Below, in pieces: positions 47,309-59,472 of a DNA stretch of 64,000 nt. The stretch's first letter is position 1, and every line of letters begins with the position of its first letter. The DNA comes from Rhytidiadelphus loreus. Lineage: Eukaryota; Streptophyta; Bryopsida; Hypnales; Hylocomiaceae. The notes below the pieces were generated by a model. The model ran no database searches and had not been told where the DNA came from. It saw only the letters and a list, made by a program, of their open reading frames with translations. The DNA lies in NCBI GenBank assembly GCA_947034895.1, contig OX344764.1:69483348-69547347 (forward strand), read 5' to 3'. The translations under genes and the position numbers were made by a program.

Positions 47309-48482
47309 TTAATCCCTAAAGGACTAAGGAGCCCACTTTATGTGTTAGGAAAACTTGGTTAGGCTTTATTGACTTCATGATTTGAAATTTTTGCATGATT
47401 TTTTTTGTATGGATGCCAATCATCCTAATCTTTGTGTGAAGCTCTATTTCACATCATTTTGATGAATATTGCAGAAGTTAAAAGTTTTTTTATTTCAATG
47501 TCAAATGAGCAACTAAAAATATATTCTAAAAATTTATTGATTAACTTAAATAGATTGTATAGATTGATAACTATAAAAAAAACATTTGAACCATTCAATT
47601 TTGAATAATGAAGTGAAAATAATGAAGAGTTTTATATTGTGGTCAATATAGGTAGAAAAAACATATAAAGTTATTTTTTGAACCTAATTTTGAAAATTTT
47701 CAAATAGAAATAAAAGTAAAGAATAACAATTGCTTACTAGAACATTCTCACTATTGGGATAAAAAATTCTTGGTTTCTTGTAAAAGTTACTAGTAGTTTA
47801 GTTTTTCTTTCTTTGAGTGGCACCTTATATAATTTTTTAAAGAAGAATATGAAAGTTTTTTGGGCTAAATTTTTCAAATATATTCTCGATTCATTTTTCA
47901 ATATAGTGACAAAAATGCACAAGTTATGAGACATACATATTTGTTTTTTTTAATTGTTGAAAGACAAAACTTCACCTTCTGGAAGGAGAGTGCTAGCATT
48001 GTGAGTGTATAATCTATGAGCCCATGAGCCTAGAAGTCTATATTATAGACATCTTCTATAATTATAGGTGTCTATGTTATAGGTACCTATGTTATAGACT
48101 TTTTCATACTATGAGTGTGTTTATGTTATAGGAATGTATGTTATAAACACCTCCAAACGGTTGTAGTTGCATACCTACAACTAGGTTCAAAGCTCTTAGG
48201 CTCACATCTCTACATTAACGTGTTAGCATATATTGTTGCCTTTTGAAAAGCTAGAAAAGCATTTTGAAATTTAGGCATGTTGAATTTGCAATTGGTAGTG
48301 ATATTCATTCTAAAATTTTGGAAGAGTGTACTTGAACAAGTTAAATAAAAAATATTATGCTTTGATTTGGTAGAAAATAAATATCAATAGATGATGATTT
48401 TAGCCTCGCTTTGGAGACAAGTATTTTGATGTAGTTATGGGCCTCTAAACATGAAAGAGTTTTAGTGGTTAATGCAAACTAA
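47309..48482. mobile_element. TTAA element, subfamily C (C2), hosting a family H element
   Basis: Ends TTAATCCCTAAAGGACTAAGG and ...GAGTTTTAGTGGTTAA. Without the nested H element it is about 920 bp. It is collinear with C1 on both sides of C1's nested A1, so each copy acts as the empty-site reference for the other's insertion. Confidence 0.65.
47985..48238. mobile_element. Family H minisatellite foldback element, nested in C2
   Basis: Ends GGAGAGTGCTAGCATTGTGAG and ...CGTGTTAGCATATATTG. Flanks CCTTCTGGAA (47975-47984) and CCTTTTGAAA (48239-48248) look like an eroded 9-10-bp target duplication, since C1 has a single 'ccttttggaa' there. A 9-bp duplication would suit a Mutator-like MITE. Confidence 0.55.
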
Positions 48483-48745
48483 AATAAAGTTGAAAATCAC
48501 ATATTTTGTAAAACATCTAAATTTGACCAAGACTGCTTTGATAATTAGGATTTAAAATCAAGGTTGTGTCCAAGGGCATGTTCCAATAAATCTAGGTAAA
48601 AGTAAATAATATGCCATGGAAAATAGAACTTGAATTTTATAAATTCATCAATAAATTTTATTTTCTTATAAATTAAAAAATATATTCAAGTGCCACTTTA
48701 GACCTTTACTTGATTTTAGTGGTAGTTTGAATGCAATGATGTGGG

Positions 48746-48978
48746 CAATGATGCTACCATGTGAGCACAAAAATGCAAGTATATGAGCCTTGAGCATATG
48801 TATAAGTAGATATCCTACAACCATTGAAAGGTACTTACATTATAAACACCTATAATATATGTATCTATAAGATAAGTACCCTATAATCATGGAAGGTTTC
48901 TATAATATATACACCTATAATAGAGATGCATTGTCTTCTAGGCTTGTGTACTCATGATCCCAGGTTCATATAATAACA
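48746..48978. mobile_element. Family H minisatellite foldback element
   Basis: Left GATGCTACCATGTGAGCAC; right CCCAGGTTCATATAATAACACC; interior of 'taaacacctataatatatgtat' units. Confidence 0.5.
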
Positions 48979-49157
48979 CCTCTCAATTTGAATGTAACCA
49001 AAAAAATAGGCCTGATAGACGCAAAATAAAAAATTTCACTTAAATTTACGCATAATTACTTTGGTTACACTCTATGTGAAATAGAATAATTTAAAATTGT
49101 TCTCCTCCCTCCAAATTTTGTATTATAGGGGTCTTTTGAAGATTAGCCAATGTGACC

Positions 49158-50073
49158 TTAGCTCCAAAAGGACCAAACAATGTTTTTGGTTGATATAGAA
49201 AATTTGAACAAATCACTAAGAAAGGGATTTTTATTTTTTTCTTTGAAATTTTCATACAACATATACTAGGAGTAGCTTTCAAGTACAACAATTTTCATAA
49301 CTTTTGACTACATGGTTTAAAAGTTTTTGTATAACATCTCAACCTAGGCAATCTAGGTAGCTAAAAAATATCACTTTTTCAAGAAACAAAAATTTGAAAT
49401 TGGTTTCCTTCATTTATATATAAATAGGAAAGCATCAAATCATTGAATTTTGATTATTGAGATGAAAGTTATGAGGAGTTTTGGTTTGTGGGTAATTATG
49501 GAATCTCTACAAACTCTAAAATAAACTTTGAAGTCCTTTATCTAAGTCAATTTTCAATATTTTGGAAACTAAAATAAAATCATAACATGTAGATTGTTTA
49601 TTACAACATTTCAACCATTGGGATTGGCATTTTTTACTTCCATAACTAAATATTTAACAATTTAGTATTTTAAATCATTTTATACTTATTTCTACTTACT
49701 CTTTTTTCAAGCATGAACATGAAAAAATAATTGAATTTTTTTATTTGTATACCCAATTAATTTTTTGCAACATATCATGGAGGGTTGCAAGTTGTAGGAT
49801 CTATGCATTTTTGAGTAAAATGTTTGAAAGATGAAATCTATTTTGCAAGATTTGAAAATACTTCTTTTTGAAATCAAAGGCACCATGATCTTGCAATTGG
49901 TAAGGTTTTTAATTCTAAAATTTTAGGAGGGTGTACTCTAACAAGTTAACTAAAGGATCCTATGGTTGAATTTGTTAAGAAATAAATATATATGAAGATT
50001 TTAGGCTTGCTTTGGAGACTTGTATTTTGAAATACTTTTGGGCCTCTAAATATGAAAGAACTTTAGGAGTTGA
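49158..50073. mobile_element. TTAA element, subfamily B (B3), 916 bp
   Basis: Left end TTAGCTCCAAAAGGACCAAAC; right end GAACTTTAGGAGTTGA. The interior is collinear with B2 (atgaaagttatgaggagttttggtttgtgggtaatta). It shares its right end with subfamily C. Confidence 0.6.
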
Positions 50074-51909
50074 ATTTGAAAATTCTAGAATGTCTTCAAC
50101 TTTATTTATGACACAATAAAGGGATTAGCAAATTGTTTTGAGTCTTTTTGTGAACAATTAAAAGATACCCATACAAAAAATTGATTGGTTTATTCTTGTA
50201 TTGACATTGCAAATTCTCTAACTCAATATATATTGAATTCATGATTTCTTCATATTTTTAATTTAAAATAATAATTTCTAATTGTAATACCTTCTATTCT
50301 ATTTCATAAGAAATAGACAATATTTCTTCATACGAGTTTTAAGTCAATTTTTGTTTTGATGCAAGAAGTTGTTGTTTCTAAAATTGATTGTATGAGTTCT
50401 TGCCTAAAATTTGCATCCTATGTTCATGAAGGGACCTAGGATTGATTTTGAATAAACCTATTTTTAGTTCATCAAAAATTTATAATTGATTCATATGGAA
50501 TTAAGAAAAAAAATGCAAAGAGATTTTTGAATCCTATTTTGATTCCAACAACAATAATTTAGATAGTTGAATAAGAAGAACCACCAATGCTCAAATGCTT
50601 ATTGAGATGATTTTAGATGTAATTACATTGACCCCTTTAGAATGTTATGAGAATGACATACGAGAATCATTCCAAAGTATTATAAAGGGACATTGTTATA
50701 CAATTACCATTTGATAATTCTAGAACACATATTTTTGAGATGGTGTTTTTACACGACAAGTGCCTACAAGTGTGCCACAGAGTTTCACAATCAAAAGTAG
50801 ATTCAATAGATCTATGCTTTTGTAAGAAATTTGTGAGCAAAGATGGGTGATGGTCCTTAAGGATACAAAGTTTGTAGTGTACCAAGCTAGAGAAGGAAGA
50901 AAAAAACATCACTCATATGATGCAACGCATTGGTATCAATTGCTGGTCAAGTATTGACAAAAAGCATCCATAGCCAAGCCAAACATGGAAGTATAGACTA
51001 TGACAACAGGGTAAGTAGAAATTAAAAGGAGCCGATGCCAAATGTCATTGACAATCCCTTGTCGCCTTGCCACGAGAAAATACAATTTAAATATGAAAAA
51101 TACTTTTTAAATTGAACAATCATTTATCGCTCAAAAGCTACAGTGTTGTGAATCCAATGAATCCTTTTAATTGTTAACCCTTTTAGGATGCTGCAGCCAA
51201 AATTGGCCTAGAGGACAAGGTGGTGGTGGTGTGTATAGCTTTTGTTTTCTTGACTAGTTCTTGTAACAAGAATAATTCCTCATTCATGTGGAATAATTTT
51301 GATTATCGAGGCTATTGAAATGAAAAAAAATAGTTATATAGCTTTCCTATGAAAAAAAGATCAACAAAATCACACAATTTTTGAGAAAATGCCACCGTTG
51401 ACAAGATTGATGAAAGATGTTTGGTTAGGTAGTACTTTGTATCTATGCTAAAATCAAAATGTTGAAATCAGAATGCTCAAAAGTGCTCCAAGAAAGTCGA
51501 TTTTTTGTTCTGCAGGTACATATCATCATGATTTCAACAAGGAATTTTCTTTGAATCATTTTGAGGTGTGGAAAAAAAGATACGAGGATCTAAAGTGTCG
51601 GCCCAAAGCACCTTATCCATTCCTCCCAAAAAAACACCCTAAATTGCACAATTGATCATTTTGAGCACCGACACATTCAACGGAATTTTTTTTATCTAGG
51701 GAGGCACTTTGTTGTTTACAAACTCAATTAGTGAGTTTCACATTTTTGAATTTTCTACAAATGTACTTGTAGATGCCACTTAGTGACCTTGTGATCCTTT
51801 AGGGAGTTAAAGTTGTGCACAAGGAAGAAGAGTAACTTAACTCTAGTTGTATGACTATAGTGAATGAAGAGTTTTTGTTGAGGATAGTTCCACTACCTAT
51901 CTAAGCCAT
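50074..51909. other. AT-rich intergenic stretch
   Basis: No family recognised in the short frames here (for example 50667-50912 minus, 51473-51655 plus). Confidence 0.35.
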
Positions 51910-52170
51910 TAAAGTTGTGCATAAGGTAGTATGCTCTAAAAAGCGCCCACGCTCTAAAAGCGATAGTGATACAGAGATACATTTTGCTTTCTTCAATGTA
52001 CTAGCAATGTACATTTCAGGAGGTGGTCGCTTTTAGTGACCACTGTGTTCCAACTTCAAAAATTTGTAATTAATTCCTCAAAGGTCCAAAAAATCAATGA
52101 AACAACTTAGGTTGGATTGCCAATTTTTATTCATTTTCCCCTTTCTTTGAAAATTTACTGAAAATTGTTT
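51910..52170. mobile_element. Family F foldback element (F3)
   Basis: Inverted relative to F1: 'atgtacatttcaggaggtggtcgcttttagtgacca' then 'aactacttaggttgga' complement words, with 'ctctaaaagcga' arms near 51935-51965. Terminal bases eroded. Confidence 0.5.
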
Positions 52171-52383
52171 TCACGGAGTTAGACGATGAACAGAGGGCTT
52201 TGAGGCGCTATTTTGTCCACCAAAATTTTCATTCATCCAATGTAACACTTGGATTTTGAAAAAGACAACCTTCCTTAGTGATCAATTTCATGAAATTGCA
52301 AAGTAAATGATATTTCCGTAGAAAGATATAAGCAAAAAAAATGTGCCAAAATTAGAAAAAGGATCAAGGCGTTAAGGGGTTAA
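52171..52383. mobile_element. Short TTAA element, subfamily D (D2)
   Basis: The interior is nearly the same as D1 (tgtaacacttggattttgaaaaagacaaccttcctta); right end GGCGTTAAGGGGTTAA at 52383. The left end is eroded where it meets F3. Confidence 0.6.
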
Positions 52384-52464
52384 GAGCAAACTACCTTAAC
52401 TTAATTACTTACTTAATTGCCAAACATACTTTACTTACTTAGCATGATTGTGGTCACAAGTTGT

Positions 52465-52703
52465 GGGTCGGGGTGAACTGACCCCCTCGCTCGTCTCCCC
52501 CAAGTCAGTCCAAGGGGTGCAAATATTAAAAAAAGCCCCCTATTTTGTGCCCAGAAAATGTATGCTCTACATCTCACCTAGCTAATTTGGGGCCTCTGAT
52601 TGCAAATATGAATTCAAAAATTGCAAATTTTATCATGCATGGGAAATAAAAAATTTCAGGGTCTTCCTTCGGGGACGAGCGAGGGGGTCAGTTCACCCGA
52701 ACC
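52465..52703. mobile_element. Family E MITE (E3) with 8-bp target duplication, 239 bp
   Basis: Inverted ends GGGTCGGGGTGAACTGACCC and complement of GGTTCGGGTGAACTGACCCC. CAAGTTGT is perfectly duplicated at 52457-52464 and 52704-52711. The 8-bp duplication makes the family hAT-type. Confidence 0.75.
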
Positions 52704-53414
52704 CAAGTTGTCCATGCCCCCAACTTCTTTTCTTCTTTTTCTTTTTTGTTGGTTCAAAAACGCAAACTAAAAAAAGAAGCTTCCTTTGTCGTTGGTCCCC
52801 ATGCTGTCCTGACCCCCAATCCAATGTGTTTCAGCATGTCATCTCGGGCATCCGCCATCCCCTGGTCCTGCCCCCGATTGCAGAAAATCGCTCGATCCGC
52901 CCTCCCAGTGCCAAAAAAAATTAAAAATGCTGCAGTCTGGATGCTACCTAAGCTTAACTTAGGTCGTTCGCTCACTCAGCGGAAACCCAATTTCAGGGGG
53001 GGGGTGTCTTCTCGGGGCCCGTGATTTCCGTGGTGGTGATTTAAGTAAGTACCTTACCCCGGGGGACTGAGTGAAGATCATAAGTAGGGATGGCAGTGCC
53101 CTCTCTGGAAGTGTGTCCAATTGAAGTGGTGTGAGCAGACAGACCGAGTTGGGGCCGTGCCTGCCTGCTTGGGTCCGGAAGTGCCCATGCAGCACACATT
53201 ATTCACCACCAGGCTTTGGGGGATGCGAAGGCAGCACAGGGGACATGTCTGCTTACAGGGGTGACATACATAGCCAACGGAAGGACGGGCCGACGGACGG
53301 ACTGAGAACGACGACGACGAAAGCACCCCGTCCCCAGGAAAGGAAAGGGGGAAAAAAAAGAGAAAAAAAAAAAGAAAAAAAAAAAGAGAAAAAAAAGTGT
53401 TTGACCATGAGTAA
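52704..53414. other. Mixed-GC intergenic stretch with a purine tract
   Basis: An A/G-only run of about 60 bp lies at 53335-53396. No gene recognised; frames over 100 codons here derive from this low-complexity run. Confidence 0.4.
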
Positions 53415-53890
53415 GGGAGGCAACCCATCTAATCCAAGTCGTTTCATTGATTTTTTGGACCTTTGTGGAATGAGTTACGAATTTTTGAAGTTAAAATGTA
53501 GTGGTCACTAAAAGCACCCCGTCTTGAAATGCATGTTATTGGTACATTGAAGAAAGAAAAATGTACTTTTGTGTTATAGGTCACTTTTAAAGTAGGGTTG
53601 CTTTTAGAGCACCCTAACTTGAGGTAGCTTGCTCTGAAAGCACCTGTGCTCTAACAACAACCGTGCTCTAAAAGTGATCATGATATAGAGGTACATTTTT
53701 TTTCTTCAATGTACCAAGAGTGTACATTTCAAGAGGTGATCACTTTTAGTGACCTCTACGTTCAACTTCAAAAACTTATAACTAATTCCACAGAGCCCCC
53801 CCCCCAAATGAAACATTGACTTAGGTTAGATGCCAATACCATTTTTCTTCCCATAGAAATTTACCAAAAATTGTTTCAAGGAGTTTAATT
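53415..53890. mobile_element. Family F foldback element, two-armed copy (F4)
   Basis: The left arm (53434-53600: ccaagtcgtttcattg ... ttggtacattgaag) is inverted in the right arm (53690-53870: cttcaatgtacc ... caatgaaac-type complement, cttaggttagatgcc). The spacer has CTCTAAAAG units. This is the complete palindromic form of the family. Confidence 0.65.
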
Positions 53891-54066
53891 AGCTTCCTTG
53901 AAAAAGCAATAAACTCTTACATAGTTGCTTTATCAGTAGACTACCTCATCTTCTTTTTTTCTTTTGTTTTGGATTAGGTTTACCACTTTTGAATCATAAT
54001 TGGAATCAAGCAGAGGAGGACAAGGCATCACATTGGAAGCCTAGGAAACAATCCCCGCGGTGAAGT

Positions 54067-54355
54067 CTACCGTGGGCACCCCCAAATGCACCACTAATCC
54101 AAAACCACCATCATTATTTTGTGTTGACATCTCCCAAATCAATTATGTACTTATGTGGAAGAAACTAGTTTAGAACCAAACTTTGATCCTTCTGAACATT
54201 TGCATACAATATCCAAATGTCATGTTCTTTGGTGCGTTGGAACCTCTTTTCATTTGCCAACAAAAAAATCACTGAAAATTGGCTGCTAATCTAACAATAA
54301 TAACTATGCACAAAAGCAAAAAAAGTGACAATTTGGAGAGTGCTACACCTTAGGA
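54067..54355. mobile_element. Family G MITE (G2)
   Basis: Starts 'gtctaccgtgggcaccc', shares 'aatgcaccactaatccaaaaccaccatc' and 'atatccaaatgtcatgttctttggtgcgtt' with G1 and G3; the right end is near CTACACCTTAGG. Confidence 0.55.
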
Positions 54356-55116
54356 GTTTCCAAATTACACTTGGACTTTTCCACTCTCCTCAGTGAGAGT
54401 TGCATCACACTACCTAAGCGTACGAGTGAGAGCTTTCAATGTGTGGGTGGGTAAACCGACCCGATAACTTCTAGTTTTGGTTTTAACCCTTGAAGAGCTT
54501 GAAAGCCCTTTGTGGCCACATAATATATTACATATTTGGTGGTATTTGATCAGAAAAACATTGACCAAATATGTTTGCTATACAAAGAAAATGAATGGTC
54601 ATAATAGTACATAAATATGAGTGTATCAAAATCCATGTATTAAACCGCAATTGAAGAGTGGTAAGGCTAAATGTGGGTCGTATAGAGGGACCTAAAGGCC
54701 TTTGGCCCGTGATCCTATATTTGAGGGTGCAATGATGTTGTTGTTTTTTACAGGGGAATTGAGATTTCATTTAATTACCGTACCAGCTTCCATGAGAGTG
54801 TCGGAGATTCATCATGATTTGTTGATCAGACGGCGGACATTCCCATGTGAACTTCAATCGATGGTTTTCAGTTTCCCAGAGCATGATAGGATAAGGGGGG
54901 TCAGAACCTTCCTTCAGAGGAATGGGGCACTGACAAAGGGTCCGGACTCCGGACTGCAGGTTTTTACACCCACATGGCATGGTGTGCCGGTGGGGTTTCT
55001 AATAAGTACACAAACGTTGGCAACAAAATTCCGTTTCATTTGTTTCCAAAAAAACACTTTAACAAAAAAAAAGTACACTAACTAGCGAAATTAGGTTGTC
55101 TTAACAATCAGGTTGC
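54356..55116 (+). other. Intergenic with a possible coding fragment at 54735-55085
   Basis: After TTTTTTACAG (54751), which resembles a splice acceptor, one plus-strand frame is open to 55085 (GELRFHLITVPASMRVSEIH...). Local composition is less AT-rich than the neighbourhood. No family recognised, no start context and no further exon, so it is recorded only as a possibility. Confidence 0.2.
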
Positions 55117-55872
55117 ATTAAGGTAGCAGCACCCGTAAGCGTCATTGTACCCATAACCGCCACCTCTAAAATCTTGAAAAATCCTGGGAACTGCAAATAG
55201 ATTCGATTATAAGGATGTACTACATCTAAATAGGAGACCCTGGTGTTGGTATTAGGTACATCTATAGTGGACGCTTTAAAAATTCACAACCTATCCTCGC
55301 AGTGTCCAAAAAAAATACATTTGAAAGTGCATTGGAATTCTTTTTTCTCTTGCTAGTAGGGTCCAGTAATTTGTTGGGTTTCTATTAATAGGTGACATCA
55401 TGTCCCAAAACCTTAAATTGATGATTTTGGGTATTGCTACCTTAACTTATTATCCAAGAAAGTTATCACATGATGCATTGCTTGTCCACACGGAGGCGCA
55501 AGCAACTCTTTGAATTGAGCCTTGAACCAATGCATCAAACCATACTACACACATGGTTATTGGGTTGATGGAAATGACTGCATCTTTGTATAGTAACAAC
55601 AAATATATTTATTTTGTATAAAATGTCGAGAAATTACCTAATTTGACTATCCAGTGTGGTGAGTGAGTGATTGTCACCTTTGACATTCCTACTGGAGGTT
55701 AGGTAAGGTAAGAGACCCTATTTATACCGTGTGACCATTTGTGCCACTTCATAACTATTGTGTGTCAATAAAAGACATTTGAGAGTTTAGTGAATGCACA
55801 CTACTAAAACATAGTGGTGCAAGTTCTAGGGTGGCTTCAAATTGTGGCACAAATAGGGGCTCCTACCTTAGT
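55117..55872. mobile_element. Possible inverted-repeat element, ~755 bp
   Basis: ATTAAGGTAGCAGCACCC at the left and the complement of AACTAAGGTAGGAGCCCC at the right. Only the termini pair; interior unrecognised and no target duplication visible. Confidence 0.35.
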
Positions 55873-56640
55873 TGGAGGATGGCTCTTAGTGACAATGGAT
55901 GCTCACAAAGAATCAATATGAACTCGTGAGTGTCTAATTACGAGAAAAATACTTTGATGACCTTCAAGTGGTGATTATCATGTGATTAAAATTGGGTTAA
56001 GTGATGCTCTTTTGAACAAGGTGAAATCATCAACAATCAATCCTTAAGCCACTTGGATTACAATTCTCTTAGAACAAAAATATATGTCATTAGACAAAAA
56101 TTCTTAATTGTTTGGCAATTAGTTCTTGGATATGAAATAGACCACAATCTTAGGAAGACTTTGGTATTGCATGATGACAAATGTATTATATAACAAAAAT
56201 TGTCCTTGGTAACAATTTTTATACTTTAATTTGAAACTTGGTAGGTGTATGATTTATTGACACATGGACATGTGCTTATCCAAAAATTGAATGGCATTCT
56301 AGGTACCAAAATTTATAATTTTATAATTTAAAAAAAATATTTTATTTTGATTCAGTTAATGAGGCTTATTTGGAATTGTAAGAATGACAAAGAAAACAAA
56401 GAGGATGGTAGATCAATCAAATATTTGGGAGTGGATAGATGAATGCTTTTGGAAGACAAAAAGACATATTTGTTATACAAGAGATCCTTGATAGGGTACA
56501 GGAATAATTTTGAATGTTAAGAATGTTATGTAAATTAAAACCCACTTTGCATGATGAGATTACGATTTATGTAGCTCAATCCCTACATGAGCTAATGGCC
56601 CACCTAATGAGCCTTGTTGGCCTTGTATTTGTATGTCTTA
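55873..56640. other. AT-rich intergenic stretch
   Basis: Nothing recognised. Confidence 0.35.
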
Positions 56641-57027
56641 GAATATCCCCACCAATGACTTCCCTATCCCTATTTCCATATGGATGAAGGGGAGAAAAAA
56701 TGGAGATAGAGAAGGCAAGCCCCTACAAGTTCTTCCCTAAATTTTCAACTTATTGCTAAATACATGCAAGAAAAAGTCAAAACAAAACTACAAAAGTCAA
56801 ATGAATAGTACTCCCACAAATCAATGAAACACAACTCTTGTTGAAAGGGTGAAAAGAGGTTTAGGGATTATTCCATCTAATTTCCCTATCCATCATCCCA
56901 TATAGGGAATTCAGGACGCCCCCTCCCTAAATTTTTAGGGATAGGGAATGTTGGTAGGGGAATTTCTTCCCTATCCAGATGAAACTCATCTAGATAGGGA
57001 TATGTGGGCTCTTTGGTGGAGATGCTC
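56641..57027. mobile_element. Tourist-like (PIF/Harbinger) MITE, 387 bp
   Basis: Inverted ends GAATATCCCCACCAATGA and the complement of GAGCATCTCCACCAAAGA, flanked by TTA on both sides (56638-56640, 57028-57030). The 'GAGCATCTCCACCAA' terminus and 3-bp TTA duplication are classic for Tourist-like MITEs. The 30.4-kb transposase remnant is from the same superfamily. Confidence 0.75.
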
Positions 57028-57859
57028 TTAGTCCTATACTATGATACTATTATGTTTCCGTATTCCTTTGTATACAATATCTATGAGCATAAACCCACAT
57101 TTCACTATATGACACAAATCTCATGGGCCTACATGTAGTGCATACACACATAACAAAGATTGGTGATGGAGTTTAGGGATCAACACTTAATTGGAAACTA
57201 TGTCACTATTGTGAGATTTGAATTGATGATATCCAGAGGTTGTAGTTTCATGCATGCAAAGCAAATTCTGTCCCATATATTGAAGTTGTGTAGGCCTACC
57301 AATTCCCATAAACAATCACAACCCTTATAAACCCTAGAACACCTCAACAGAGCGCACTTTTCAAAACAACAACTTGAGGATAACCAATGCATTGAAAACA
57401 AGCAATTATGATAAATTACTAGTAGAGATGACCTTGGTATTGCATAAAGCATTGACTCGCTTTTTCTTTTTTTCTTTTCTTTTTTCTTTTTTCTTTTTGA
57501 AACAAGCATGTTCAAGAAATACATTAGAAGGATTTTCCGTTAGGAGGAGAGGCTAATTTCACACAAGGTAATGCCACCAAGGATAGCATTGATTCACTTT
57601 TCAAACTAGGGACTACTGGTACTCAAACTCCTCACATTTAGTTGGTTTTTTGGTTGTGCGTCACTTTGTTGGGCTTTGCTGCACAGGCGAATTTTTGGAG
57701 GGATGATGAAAAAAAAAGGTCATAATCTGGCGGGTTGATCAAATTTTTGCTCAAGAATAAAAACGCTGTACACGTAGCTTTGGCCCAGACCCAATTATGA
57801 ACAACAAATCATGAACGAGAACTTGAGGAGCAGATTTAGCAGAACAGAAGACTCTTACA
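57028..57859. other. Intergenic stretch with CTTTTT tract
   Basis: A pyrimidine tract lies at 57460-57499. No gene recognised. Confidence 0.35.
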
Positions 57860-58139
57860 AGGTTGTCTCATTCTCAAACAGGCAACCCCATGAGGACAGC
57901 ATGCTGCTCTGAATTATGAATTTTCCAAGTTGTAACTTAACCCAAGTGTGAGTATCACCGACAAAGAGAGCTAAATCCTCGATCGCGCAGAAATTGTCAG
58001 CGGTAATCGACAAGCGAGAAAATATCGTGATCAGTTCATATCTGTAATTCAATCTCACTCATTGATGCCGGTGTAAGAATTCCAATCTCAGGTTTTCACT
58101 AAACCTAAGGTGTAGCGCAACGCTAAGCAAATATTTCTG

Positions 58140-58995
58140 GAGGTGCAGGGTGCAGACTGATAGATAGAAATGACGAAGGTTGCCAAAAAAAAATTGGTAA
58201 TTTTATTGCTTGAACTGAAATTACTATGGATTTCAGAAGCCAAAAGTTGGTTTGGGTACATGTCCAATATTAATATAGAATCTTGGCCGATTTCAATCAT
58301 TCAAGAACTATTTTTTCATTCACTACTTCCTACTTTCTTGCTCACTACTTTGGGATGTGTGTCATGACCTTATTAGTCCCAACCTTGAAACGGAAAAAAA
58401 AACAAAAACATTCCAAGCTTTGGTTGGAAATAACTACACCCTACAGTTGGGTATAGGGCTCTGGTTGGGAATGGGTGGCTTTACCTTAGTGCTTTCCAAT
58501 TCAAAAGCATTCGAAAAATGACATACATTATTTGCCGTTAGATTTCATCTCCTACAACCGATTTATATGGGTGGAACCACCGATAGTCAACCACTTAATT
58601 AAGTGATTCCGCACATAATTTGCAGCAGTAGAAGGCAATGAAATTTTTTTGCCCTGTAGAAAGATAGAAATGACAAGCATTGCCAACTTTTTGAATGTGC
58701 ATTTTTTTTCCCTTGAAATCAAATTACTAAGAAATTTGGAAGCCCGAAGTTGGCCTAAACCCATACCCAATGTATAGACTCTTCCAATTCCAATCATTGA
58801 AGAACTATTTTTCCACTCACTTCTTCGTACTTTCTTGCTTACATTGGGACATGTGTCGTGACCTTATTAGTCCTACCTTTGAAAAAGAGAAAAAATCACA
58901 TTCAAATCTTTGGTTGGAAATTTGTTCTAGCCTTGGTTGAAAATAGTTGCACCCTACAGGTTGGCTATGGATCCTTGGTTGGGAATGGGTGGTTC
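58140..58995. repeat. Tandem duplication of a ~330-bp unit
   Basis: 58145-58485 and 58660-58990 are diverged direct copies (gatagaaatgac; TTCAATCATT.AAGAACTATTTTTTCA.TCACT; GACCTTATTAGTCC; TTGGTTGGGAATGGGTGG). Confidence 0.75.
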
Positions 58996-59012
58996 TACAA
59001 TAAATCTCATTG

Positions 59013-59290
59013 ATGTATGGTGTGCACCCTAAAATGTGCCATTGAATCAAAACCACCATCTTCACTCTACGTACATCTCCAAAATCAATTATGTACCTAT
59101 GTGGAAGAAATGCTTTTAGAATCAAACTTTGATCCTTCCTAACTTTTGCATACAATATCCAAATGTTGTGTTCTTTGGTGCATTGGAGCCTCCTTCACTT
59201 GCCAATAAGGAAATACAAAAATTTAAACATCCTATGCATAGTGATTAAGCACAATAGCAATTAGTGGTGGTTTAGAAGTACCCACTTTAG
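59013..59290. mobile_element. Family G MITE (G3)
   Basis: Inserted in copy 1 of the duplicated segment; starts GGTGTGCACCC, ends GTACCCACTTTAG. Copy 2 lacks it (a different foldback sits at the matching place, 60501-60632). Confidence 0.6.
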
Positions 59291-59472
59291 TTGGTAATAA
59301 TTGATCATGATTTTTCACAATATCCACTAATGTCCAATTGTGAGAGCATTCCAAAACTTGTAGTAGAATGATGACAATTGTAACCAGAAGCTGACTCATA
59401 TTGCCATTACCCTCGACCGCTGAGATGGTCACCATAGAAATCATCCTTTTGGGTAACATGTGAATCATTTTG

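Larger units (their letters stand above)
57860..59472. repeat. Duplicated segment, copy 1
   Basis: Blocks 57880-58095, 58485-58535, 58990-59015 and 59300-59472 recur in order at 60190-60400, 60418-60475, 60476-60500 and 60635-61030 (landmarks: GATCGCGCAGAA.TTGTCAGC, CATTATTTGCCGTTA, AATGTCCAATTGTGA). Between the blocks copy 1 carries extra sequence (58100-58485 region and G3). A 57-67-codon minus frame in the first block is disrupted in copy 2 by a 1-bp deletion, so coding is not supported. Confidence 0.7.

Noticed and set aside
53131..53511. 126-codon frame with a Lys/Glu run
   Set aside because: Driven by an A/G-only tract next to a family F element; no start context or family.
57855..58300. 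Minus-strand frames of 67-81 codons repeated in the 57.8-60.3 kb duplications
   Set aside because: The second copy has a 1-bp deletion that breaks the frame, and the frames share no known family, so coding conservation is not supported.
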